This document shows, piece by piece, positions 32,948 through 43,000 of a stretch of 64,000 bases of DNA. The stretch lies in assembly GCF_030036535.1 (NCBI RefSeq), contig NZ_CP080387.1, positions 124,001 through 188,000 of the forward strand, given 5' to 3'. The translations under genes and the position numbers were made by a program. The notes below the pieces were generated by a model. It saw only the letters and a list, made by a program, of their open reading frames with translations. It had not been told where the DNA came from and did no database searches. Numbering within the stretch: position 1 is the stretch's first letter; every line of letters begins with the position of its first letter. This DNA is from Agrobacterium cucumeris. GTDB lineage: Bacteria > Pseudomonadota > Alphaproteobacteria > Rhizobiales > Rhizobiaceae.

Positions 32948-34160
32948 ATGGCACTGACAGACATTCAGGTTAAGAACGCTAAAGCCGACAGCAAACCGCG
33001 CAAGCTGTCTGATGAGAAGGGGCTTTATCTTTACATATCGGTTGCCGGCGGCAAGTCTTGGCGCTTCGATTACGATTTTTTCGGAAAGCGAAAAACACTG
33101 ACGATTGGGCAGTACCCGACGGTGGGGCTGGCGGACGCCCGTCGATTGCGCGACGAGGCGAAGAAGAAGCTCTCTGAGGGCCTAGACCCGTCGCTGGCGA
33201 AGAAGCGTGATCAGCTTGCTGCCAAGGCCGCTGCCGGAAACACCTTCGGCGTCATTGCGGATGAGTTCATTGAAAAGCTGAAACGCGACAAGCGCGCAGA
33301 GCCCACAATCACCAAAAACAAATGGATGTTGAAAGACCTTGCCGAAAAGCTGGGGCCTTACCCGGTTACTCAGATCACGGCGCGTGACGTTCTTGCCGTG
33401 CTGATCAGCATTGAAAAGAGCGGCCGTGTGGAGCGCTCTGGCTACTCGCGCTGCCATTGGTCGCGTGTTTCGCTACGCCATCGCGACAGCGAGGGCCGAG
33501 AATGACCCGACGTCGGCACTACGTGGGGCTCTCCAACGCCATGTGCCGGTCAACCACGCCGCCTTAACGACGAAGGCTGAGATGGGCGGCTTGATGCGTG
33601 CCATTTATGGCTACGAGGGTTGGCCCTCGTTGGTGGCTGCCTTGAAAATCCAAGCCTTGTGTTTTGCCCGTCCCGGTGAGACGCGCTCGATGGAGTGGAC
33701 GGAGTTAGATTTTGATAAGTTAGTTTGGACCATACCCGCAGAGAAAACCAAAATGCGCAGAGAGCATCATGTGCCGCTTTCGACACAAGCAGTGGAAGTT
33801 CTCACGGAGATGAAAGAGCTGTTTGGCGATAAGCCCTATGTCTTCCCTTCAATGATGTCCGGCAAGAAGATTCTATCCGAAAACTCCATGAACTCCGCTT
33901 TGCGGCGCATGGGTGTAACAGAGGCCCAGCATACCGCCCACGGCTTTCGTTCTTCCTCCAGCAGCATATTGAACGAGTCTGGAGAGTTCAGCATCGATGC
34001 TATCGAAGCTCAGCTTGCGCATCTCGATACGCGGGCCGTTAGACGTATCTACAATCGGGCCACATATTGGGGCGAGCGAGTGAAGATGATGCAGTGGTGG
34101 GCGGACTTGCTGGATGAAGAGCGTGTCCAAAACCGAAGCTTGGCTGAGACTGCTGACTAA
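32948..34160 (+). pseudogene. P4-type tyrosine integrase, broken by a frameshift
   Basis: The N-terminal part from ATG 32948 (MALTDIQVKNAKADSKPRKL, then FDYDFFGKRKTLTIGQYPTV) is a DUF4102 arm-binding plus core-binding domain. Around 33431 the frame must move by one base: the normal continuation SALATRAAIGRVFRYA lies in another frame, where the catalytic region follows (Arg in FARPGETRSMEW, His-Arg in TAHGFRSSSS, Tyr near YNRATYW). The unshifted frame ends at 33505. A sequencing error cannot be excluded; otherwise the integrase is inactive. It follows the tRNA fragment, as expected for such an island. Confidence 0.85.
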
Positions 34161-34623
34161 AAACTTTAAGGTCGAGCGATTTTTGGCAACCGGGAGACTC
34201 CGACAGCTTCGTATGCGGTCACGGACGATCTTCGGAATCCGCGGGCAAGAATGAGAGCTTGCATTGCCTGACTCGGCCCAATGCCAGAGGCATTTTTAGT
34301 TTCCTCTTAACTTTGGTCTTCATCTGTGTCTTGCAGAGAGAGGCGCATTGCGGTAACTTCTGGTTGTTGTTTGACTCGAGGAGCCGAAGGGCTTGAAATT
34401 GGCTGATCGCGCTTAAAACTCACAGATGAAAAATGATATTCCTGCCATAGTGTTGGTAGAATTGATTATTATGTGAGTTTCTTGGTGTCATCGTTTCTTT
34501 AAGCAAATGACTTGCGACGATCATCTCGCAATAAAAAATACTACTTTAACGCTTCTTGGGTCAGATGAACTGATCTATTTACCCGGTAGGGGATCGACAG
34601 CAAGGACAGCTGCAGAGTGAAGC
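34161..34623. other. gene-free stretch between integrase and TpsB gene
   Basis: 463 bases, more AT-rich than the flanks. No convincing gene was found in either strand. It probably holds the promoter of the secretion operon; a weak candidate (TTGCGA near 34510 with an A/T-rich -10 area) is the best I can see. Confidence 0.5.
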
Positions 34624-36543
34624 ATGGGCGGCATTGCCGCGACAAACTTCATCTCCAATGCAGGCCTCCTAAACATGCCCGTTGCTGCTCACATTTCTGC
34701 TTGCCGACCGTCACTCCTTCCGGATTTTTGTCTCGCAATTGTCTCGGCGGTTCGAGTTGCCGCCAAGTCCCCGGTCACTGTGCGGGTAGAGCGGAACGCC
34801 TTCGGGAATTCGGGGAACGCGCCTAACAGTTTCAAGCGGACCTTTGCCATTTCGCTTTTTGCAAGCCTGCTCGTGTCGGAGCCTGCAACTGCACAGTCGC
34901 CCGCCGATGATTTTTCCCGGCGACAGGATCAGCAACAGCAGCTGCAGCGGCTGGAAAACCTGAAACAGGTCACGCCTGATAGCGTCATTGGCCGTGCGGA
35001 CCGGACACCACGAGGCGACGCGAAGTCCGCTGGTCCATGCTTCGATATCTCACGTGTAGATATCGAAGACGCGACAAGGCTGTCTGCCATTGATCTCGGA
35101 AAAGTGACGCGGCGTTACGACAATAGATGCATCGGTGTTGCGGATATTACCGCCCTGCTCAAGGCCATCACCGACCTCTATCTGGACAAGGGGTTCGTGA
35201 CGTCACGTGCCTATGTTCCCCCACAGGATATTGCCGGAACAGGGGTGCTGCGGCTGGTGGTGGTCGAAGGCATGATCTCGGATATCTACCTCAACGGTCA
35301 ACCGGCCGGGCGGAACGGTTCATTCGCTACGGCTTTTCCCGGCGTGAAGGGTGAGGTCGCCAATATTCGCGATATTGAACAGGGGCTAGACCAGATCAAC
35401 CGCCTGTCATCGAACGACGCGAAAACCTCGATGTTGCCGGGTAAGGACGATGGAACGTCCATCCTGAATGTCGAGAACAAGCCGGGCAAGCGCTGGTACG
35501 CGAGCATTTCCAACAACAACCTCGGTCAAGAGAGTACCGGTTACTCCCAGACCAATGTTTCGTTCGGCTTCGACGACCTGCTGGGCATCAATGATCAGTT
35601 GGGTTTCTCCTACGGTCGGAGCGGCCCGGACTATCCTTGGGACGATGATGGTCGCGGGCACAGCAACAGCTATTCGCTCAATACAAGCGTACCTTATGGC
35701 TACTGGACTTTTTCAACGAATGGGTCCTGGTACGAATACGAGAGCACCATTCCCGGCAATTTTGGACCGATCGAAACCTCGGGCAATTCAGGTCAGGTTG
35801 GATTTGGCATAGACCGCGTCATTCTGCGCGACAAGGATTCCATCACGACCCTCAGAGGCGGTCTCAGCTACAAGCAGACCGACAACTTCCTTCTCGGCAA
35901 TCGAATTGAGGTTGGAAGTCGCCGATACACGATAGGCACTCTGGGCCTCTCGCGTTCGCAAAGAATACTGGGTGGCGTCATCGCTCTCGATTTTGCCCTT
36001 GATAAGGGTCTTGATCTCTTCGACGCCGTGGAGGCAGGAGAGCCGGGAGCCGGCACCGCCGATCCTCGGTTCTTGAAATTAAACACGACCGTCAGCGCGA
36101 CGCGGCCGTTCGAGGCCGCTGGCCAGCGGTTCGAGTTAGCGACGCTCCTCAATGCCCAATATTCGCCCGACAACATGTTTGGCGCAGAACAGATCGGACT
36201 TGGTGGCTCCAGCAACGTACGCGGCCTGAGGGAAAGTGTCATATTCGGCAACAACGGGTTTTTCAGCCGTAACGAACTGACGTGGCGGACAATGCCATGG
36301 GAGGGTACAAGTCTGGCGCCCGTTCTGGGCGAATTACGCCCATACCTCGGTCTCGATTACGGCCGCGTGTTTTCACAGGATCGCTTCGATATCTCCGACG
36401 GCCACCTCGCAAGCTGGACCGTTGGCGCGAAACTCGTGGGCGGCAACATCAGTGCCGATTTCGGCTACTCCCAGGCATTTTCCAGCAGCGTGAGTGGCGG
36501 ACGCGGAAATCTCATTTTCGCTAGCGTAACGGCACGCTGGTAG
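34624..36543 (+). CDS. TpsB outer-membrane transporter (ShlB/FhaC/HecB family)
   Basis: 639 residues from ATG 34624; a signal peptide (FKRTFAISLFASLLVSEPAT ending AQ) only begins near residue 69, so the true start may be later (an in-frame GTG at 34780 is possible). Next are a Gln-rich linker, a POTRA-like region (CFDISRVDIEDATRLSA, LDKGFVTSRAYVPPQDI) and a 16-strand-type barrel. The loop-6 motif VRGL lies in GSSNVRGLRESVIFGNNGFF, and the C-terminus ends in a hydrophobic strand with terminal aromatic W. It should export the large exoprotein encoded two genes on. Confidence 0.92.
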   Translation: MGGIAATNFISNAGLLNMPVAAHISACRPSLLPDFCLAIVSAVRVAAKSPVTVRVERNAFGNSGNAPNSFKRTFAISLFASLLVSEPATAQSPADDFSRRQDQQQQLQRLENLKQVTPDSVIGRADRTPRGDAKSAGPCFDISRVDIEDATRLSAIDLGKVTRRYDNRCIGVADITALLKAITDLYLDKGFVTSRAYVPPQDIAGTGVLRLVVVEGMISDIYLNGQPAGRNGSFATAFPGVKGEVANIRDIEQGLDQINRLSSNDAKTSMLPGKDDGTSILNVENKPGKRWYASISNNNLGQESTGYSQTNVSFGFDDLLGINDQLGFSYGRSGPDYPWDDDGRGHSNSYSLNTSVPYGYWTFSTNGSWYEYESTIPGNFGPIETSGNSGQVGFGIDRVILRDKDSITTLRGGLSYKQTDNFLLGNRIEVGSRRYTIGTLGLSRSQRILGGVIALDFALDKGLDLFDAVEAGEPGAGTADPRFLKLNTTVSATRPFEAAGQRFELATLLNAQYSPDNMFGAEQIGLGGSSNVRGLRESVIFGNNGFFSRNELTWRTMPWEGTSLAPVLGELRPYLGLDYGRVFSQDRFDISDGHLASWTVGAKLVGGNISADFGYSQAFSSSVSGGRGNLIFASVTARW

Positions 36544-36561
36544 GCTTCAAAAGAGAATATT

Positions 36562-37014
36562 ATGATCAGATCTTCTTTTTACACCTCCAAATTACCTTTC
36601 GTATCCGCGCTGGTGGCAACGGCCATTGTCGTTTCCGGTTGCGGTGGTCGGGCGGCAAATCCGGTCTCCTCGACCAACCCGGCCGACAGCGCTTTCGATT
36701 GCGCCGGCATAAAGCGCGAATTCGAGGCCAATGAGCGCCAGGTGCTGGCGACGGTGAAAGAACGATCCGATGCGCAGGGTAAGAACGTGGTCCTTGGCGC
36801 GACCGGTGTTCTTCTGTTTTGGCCCGCCCTTTTCTTCATGGATCCGAAATCGCCGGAAAAACTGGAAATCGACGCATTGCGTAACCGCAATCAGGTTCTT
36901 GGCGAGATTGCCAGAAGCAAAAAATGCCCGGCCCCACCGTCGAAGCTGGCAGATGTCTACAAGAAACTCGACAGCAAGCCATCGCCGGCCGACACGAGCA
37001 GAAAAGACCGCTAA
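36562..37014 (+). CDS. lipoprotein between the transporter and exoprotein genes
   Basis: 150 residues. A signal peptide ends in a lipobox Cys (ATAIVVSGC), followed by a soluble part with a short hydrophobic stretch (VLGATGVLLFWPALFFMD) and a helical end. It lies 18 bases after tpsB and 36 before the exoprotein gene, so it is in the operon. Its place recalls BcpO, the lipoprotein of Burkholderia bcpAIOB systems, though the order here is different; I see no sequence proof. Confidence 0.75.
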   Translation: MIRSSFYTSKLPFVSALVATAIVVSGCGGRAANPVSSTNPADSAFDCAGIKREFEANERQVLATVKERSDAQGKNVVLGATGVLLFWPALFFMDPKSPEKLEIDALRNRNQVLGEIARSKKCPAPPSKLADVYKKLDSKPSPADTSRKDR

Positions 37015-37050
37015 GCCCAAACTTCCGTCTGCCACGAGAGGCGAACAACA

Positions 37051-40000
37051 ATGACATCCCAGTTCAAGCGTCTTCCACGCAAAGCAACCGACCTCGCGTT
37101 GTTCGCCAATGCCGGAGCGCTGGCTCAAAAAATCATTGCAACGGTCGTCAGTTGTACGCTCGTGCTTCAGCCGGTGCTGCTCCATGCACAGGACATAACG
37201 CCCGAAGCTGGAGGCTCTTCCGTAAATCGCCCCGGGATAGGGGCTGCCCCGAACGGCGTGCCGCTCATCGATATTGTCGGGCCCAACGGTCAGGGCCTGT
37301 CGCACAATAAATACAACAATTTCAACGTCGGCACGCCCGGCGTCATCCTCAACAACTTCAACGGTGAGATCGGCACGTCGAAACTGGGTGGCGTGACGCC
37401 TGGCAATCCAAACCTTCAAGGCAAAGGTTCCGCCACGGTCATCCTCAATGAGGTCACGTCGCAAAACCGCAGTTCGCTTCTCGGTCCAACCGAAGTGTTC
37501 GGTGGCCGGGCCGACGTCATCATCGCCAATCCGAACGGGATCACCTGCGACGGCTGCGGTTTCATCAACACGCCACGCGCCACGCTGACGACGGGCGTAC
37601 CCGACATTGGCACTGACGGACGTCTCAATGGATTCACGGTCAACGCAGGGGATGTCACTTTCGGCCCTGGGGGTGGGAATTTTGCGCTCGGTGATGGTGC
37701 AGTCAGTCTGTTCGATGTCGTGTCCCGTACCATCCAGATCGACGGAACGATCTATGGCGAGGACCTGCGTCTGACCGCCGGTAAGAGCAAGTTCGATTAT
37801 ACCACCGGGGAGGCAACAGCGCTCGATGCCACCTCCGGGACACCTGAATACGCAATCGATGGTTCAGCACTCGGGGCTATGCAGGCCGGCCGCATCAAGA
37901 TGGTTGTCACGGAAAAGGGCTCTGGCGTTCGCATGCGCGGCGACATGGCGGCCAATGCCGGTGAGCTCTCGCTGTCGGCAGACGGTAAAATTTCGATCGG
38001 CAATGCCTCTGGCAATAACGGCGTCAGCATCTCTTCGAAGGGGAGTGTTTCGGCCGGTCGTCTGACCTCAAAAAAATCGGTGTCGGTCAAGGCGGGGAAA
38101 GACGCCAGGGTCGCTTCTATCGGTACAGAAGAGGATATCCTGATTAATGGCGGGGCAGGCTTCATCGATGTCAGCGGTACTCTCGGGGCCAGTGGCGCAC
38201 TCAACCTTCTGGCAGATGGGCGTATTGCCTTGGCCGACGCGTCGGCTGCCGGCCCTGTTTCGCTATGGTCGGGGGCTGGCTCCATTGCCATCAGCGGCAC
38301 GGCCCAGTCTGGTGCGGCGATGTCGCTTACGGCGGCCTCGGGAGCGATCACGGCGGGCTCACTCCTTTCGAAAGGTGATTTGGCTCTGCTCTCCGGCCTT
38401 GATCTGGGGATTTCCGGGCTCGTGCTTGCGGAAGGGAATTTGCAGGCTTCGGCTGGCAGCGACATCCGCTATGACAGTCTGGAGGCAAACGGAGACATTT
38501 TGCTGTCTTCGACAAATGGTGTCATCAGCTTCGACAAGCGCACGGCCGCCGGCGGCGACATCAGGATCAGGCAGCAAAATGCCGACCTTTCCAATAACAG
38601 GAGCGGACTTGCCACATCCGGCACGCTCTACGTCAATGCCAATAATATCAATCTCACCAACAGCACGCTGACGTCAGGTGGCATTGATCTCACCTCATCT
38701 GGAACGACAGATCTGACGGGTGCGCGGCTCAATGCTGTCACCGCGAGCAGCACAGCTCGTTCTGTTCAGGGGTCAGGTGATATCGCGATCACAGCAGGTA
38801 ACCTCACCGTTAATGGCGCCACCAACATTCTGGCTGCTCATGATTTGACGCTGTCGCTTTCGCAGCTTGCCAACTCCGGTCAGCTCGCTGCTGGCAATGA
38901 TCTTACCCTAAATATCGCCGGCAACCTGACCAACACCGCCACGGGGCTCATCTATGCCGGTAACGACGCGGCACTTTTCGTGGGCGGCGTGCTTGCCAAT
39001 GATCAGGGGGCGATTGTCGCAGGTCGTGACCTCACAATTGCTGGAAGTGCTTCTGGCGGGCGGAACGGAGCCGTTGTCAACAGTTCCGGCCTGATCTCCG
39101 CTGGCCGTAACATGTCGATCGTTACCGTAAATCTGCGCAACGAAAGAACAATTGCTCCCACCTATACAAGCCAGCAGATCTCCAACTCGCTCGTTTCCGC
39201 GTATAACACCTATTATGCGGCTGACTGCGGGGACTGTTCGTCGCCTGTCGAGTTTTCCGGTAAGCGATTCGTCATTGGATCTCCCGCTCACCACGTTTAC
39301 CGGGACGTTGTCGAGGATCGCCTCATATCTTCAGGCAGTCCTGCAGCGCTGATCAAGGCGGGTAATACGCTTTCCGTCGACACCATCGACCTTACCAATG
39401 CCTATAGCGCCATCGAAGCTGGCGCAGGCATGACGCTTGTTGGCTCCGGCACGCTGACCAATCTAGGCCTGCAATTGCAGCGCACCACTTCATTCAATTG
39501 CAACCAGCACGGCGGCTGCCAGTATTTTCCTGATGTCATCTATGAGTGGCAGGAATCGAAAACAAGCGGCGATACAGGTGGTTGGGAAGGTTCGTGGCAG
39601 GTCGCCGTGCCTGGCCCCAGCCCGTTTGGAACGCGGGATGCGTCAAAGGATATCGGCCCCGGACGAACCGTGGAAAGCGTCGAGGCGATCGGTGGGGTTC
39701 CAGCGGCAATCCGCTCGGGCGGAGCACTTGGTATCACCGGCTTTGCTACCGTCAACAATACCGCGATTGCCGGATCAATCGCCGACCGTGTTGCCGTTGC
39801 AGCGCCTGCGCCTTCGAACAATCCGACCGCATTACTGTCCAGTATGACGGCAAGCGGTGCGCTGTTCACGCTTGGCAGCGTCGCCACCCCACAGTCCGGC
39901 GGCTTTGGCGGCACCATTCCCGGCCAGACGTTCCTCTATGAGACCCGCGCCGCCTTCCTTGACGTCTCCAAATTCTATGGCTCCAGCTATTTCCTTGGTC

Positions 40001-43000
40001 GCATCGGCTACCAGCCGGATCGCCAGATCCAGTTCCTTGGGGACGCCTATTTCGAGAACCAGTATATTGAGCAACAGATCAGACTGGCCACGGGCTCAGG
40101 TTTTACCGGGCAGGATTCAATTACCCAGATAAAGCAGCTTCTCGACAATGGAGCCGCCTATCTCGGAGCGCAGCAGCGCCCGCTCGGCCAACCTTTGACG
40201 GCTGAGGAGATCGCCAGCCTCACCGAATCCGTCGTCGTTTATGAGTGGCAGACGGTGAACGGCGCGAGCGTTCTTGCGCCGGTACTGCATCTCGCCGCTA
40301 ATGACAGGGAAAGATTGAATTCTGCAGGCGCGCTGATCGCGGGCAATCAGGTGACGATCGATACCGGCCTGCTTGCAACATCAGGGATGATTGCATCGAC
40401 TGGCGATCTTACTGTTTCCGGTTCGTCGATCGCGGCAATCGGCGGCACCTTCACGGCGGGGGGTAATGCCTCGCTGAAGGGCAATGAGGGCATTCTGCTC
40501 GCCAATGCGAAGGTGACGGCCGGCGGCAATCTCGGCCTGACGTCTGACGGAGACATCAATATCTCCGTCACCGAACGGTCAACGACCAGCACTTTGCGCG
40601 ACAAGCGGAGTTCTACGACGGTTGTGAGAACCACCAGCCAGGGTTCCGAGATCACCGCGGGCGGGTCGGTCTCAGCCAATGCAGGTGGCAACCTCAACGT
40701 CATCGGCAGCAACATTGCTGCCGATGGAACGGTTGGTCTGAAGGCGACCGGCGATGTGACAGTCGCTGAGGCCATCGACACCACCACGATAGATTACACC
40801 TACAGGAAAAAGGGCGGTCTGTTCGGCGGAAGCAAACAGACGACGAGCCACACGGAAACGCAGACTGTCGTCGGCTCATCGGTCAGCGGCGGGAAGGGCG
40901 TGTCCATCGTCTCAGGTGGAGATACCGTCGTCTCCGCCTCGAAGGTGATGGCTGGCGATGAGACCAGCAAAGCCGATATCAATGTCAGCGCGGGCGGCGA
41001 TCTTCTGATCGCGTCGGGCAAGAATACGGCGGAGTTCGAACAGAGCTCCTCATCCAAGGGCTTCCTCTCGAAAAAGAGCTCGACGCAGTACAACTATGAT
41101 GAAGCCACAGTCGGCTCCGAGCTTTCCGCGTCCGGCAACATCAAGCTGGATGCTGGCGGCAACGCTGTCATAGCGGGCTCGAACATAACGGCAGGCGATG
41201 CGATTAGCGTCGCCGGCGACAGCGTCGCCATCATCGGGGCGGAGGAGCAGCACGCGCTGGAGAGCAGCAGCAAGAAATCCGGTCTGTTCGCCGGTTCCGG
41301 CGGTGGCTTCCTTTCGCTCTGGGGCAAGGAGCAGAAAGAAAAGAGCCAATCATCTACCCTAAACGTTGGCTCTGCGCTGAAGGCGGGGACCGATGTCACG
41401 CTCACGGCACGCGAAAACGACGTGAATGTCATCGGCTCCTCTATCGCAGCCAGCAGTGACATCACCCTTGATGCAGCTCGCGACGTCAATATCACTCCCG
41501 GGGCAGAAAGTGCCTCGTCGGCGCAGAAGGAGCAGCGCTCCGGTTTCGGTCTTTCTTTCAGTTCAGGCGGTGGTAGCGCCTCTGTGGGCATTGGCTACGG
41601 CAAGTCGGTTGATCAAACAAGCCAGTCTTCCGAGACCAGTGCCAGATCCACCCTTTCTGCCGGCCGTGATCTGATAATCTCGGCGGGCCGCGATGCCAAC
41701 CTTCAAGCGGCTGAGGTGTCCGCTGAGCGGGATGTTGCTATCCTCGCAGAGCGCAACGTCAATCTGCTTTCGGCGCAGGACAAGTCCAACTACGAAAGCC
41801 TGCATGAGGAGATGTTTGCTGGCATCAGCCTGTCGGTGTCCTCCGGCCTCGCGAGTGCTGCGGGTAGTCTCGCTAACGCTGCCGGAAAGCTTGGCGGTCC
41901 GAACGGTGCCTATGCTCTCGCACCGTCTGCGCTCGCGGCGTATCGAGTAAAAGACATTCTTAAGCAGATCGACGGCGGTTCTCAGCCGCTGGCCTCTGCA
42001 AGCCTGTCCATCGGCTTCACATACCAAAAGAGTAGCGCAACTCTCTCGACATTAACGCCGGTTGTCACAACGATTGAAGCAGGGGATTCGGTCAGCATTG
42101 TCGCCAACTCCGGCGATTTGACCGGTCGTGGCGTTCAGATTGCAGCAGGCACCCAAAGCGATCCGGCATCAGGAAATGTGCTTCTCATGGCTGGCGGCTC
42201 CATTCTGTTGGAAAGCGCCCAGTCTGCTTCATCCTCATCGAGCAGCAGCCAGTCAGCAAACGCTTCAATTGGTGTCAATCTTACGAACGGCGGTCTGAGT
42301 GGCGGTTTTGCAGCAGGCAGCGGCAAGCAGGACGCTAACAGCGTCACTCACCTCAACACCCATGTCATGGGCACCGGCAATGTCACACTGGCTTCTGGCA
42401 ACGACACCACGCTTGCGGGAGCTGTTGTGTCCGGTGAACGGGTTACTGCTGCCGTCGGTGGCGATCTCAACATCGTCAGCCGCCAGGACACGATGGTCTA
42501 CGACGAAAAGACAGCTGGTGGTGGCCTCAATCTTTCCTCGGCGGGCAAGGTTGGCGGTGGAGTTCAGAAAAGCGATGTTGAAGGCAACTATGCCAACGTC
42601 TCCGAACAAAGCGGATTAATCGCGGGCTCTGGAGGATATAACGTCAAGGTCGGTGGCAATGTTGGTCTCGTCGGTGGCGTGATAGGTTCCACGGCCGATC
42701 CTGCTCAGAATACGCTTTCTGCCAATTCGCTGACATGGTCGGATATAACCAACCGCTCCGAGGCGTCGAGCTCCAGTCTTGGAATATCCCTGACGCCCGG
42801 CGGCATTCCCGTTCCTGTGGTCGGCCAGCCGGCCAACGAGGAGGATCAGGGGGTTGCCCGCGCCACACTGACGCCAGGTCAGCTGACGCTCACCAATCAG
42901 ACACAGGATTTGGCCTCACTCAACACGGACCTCTCTAAAGCCAACACAACAGCCGACCCATTTGACATCGAGCGTCTGAAGGCGAAACAGGAGAGTGCAG

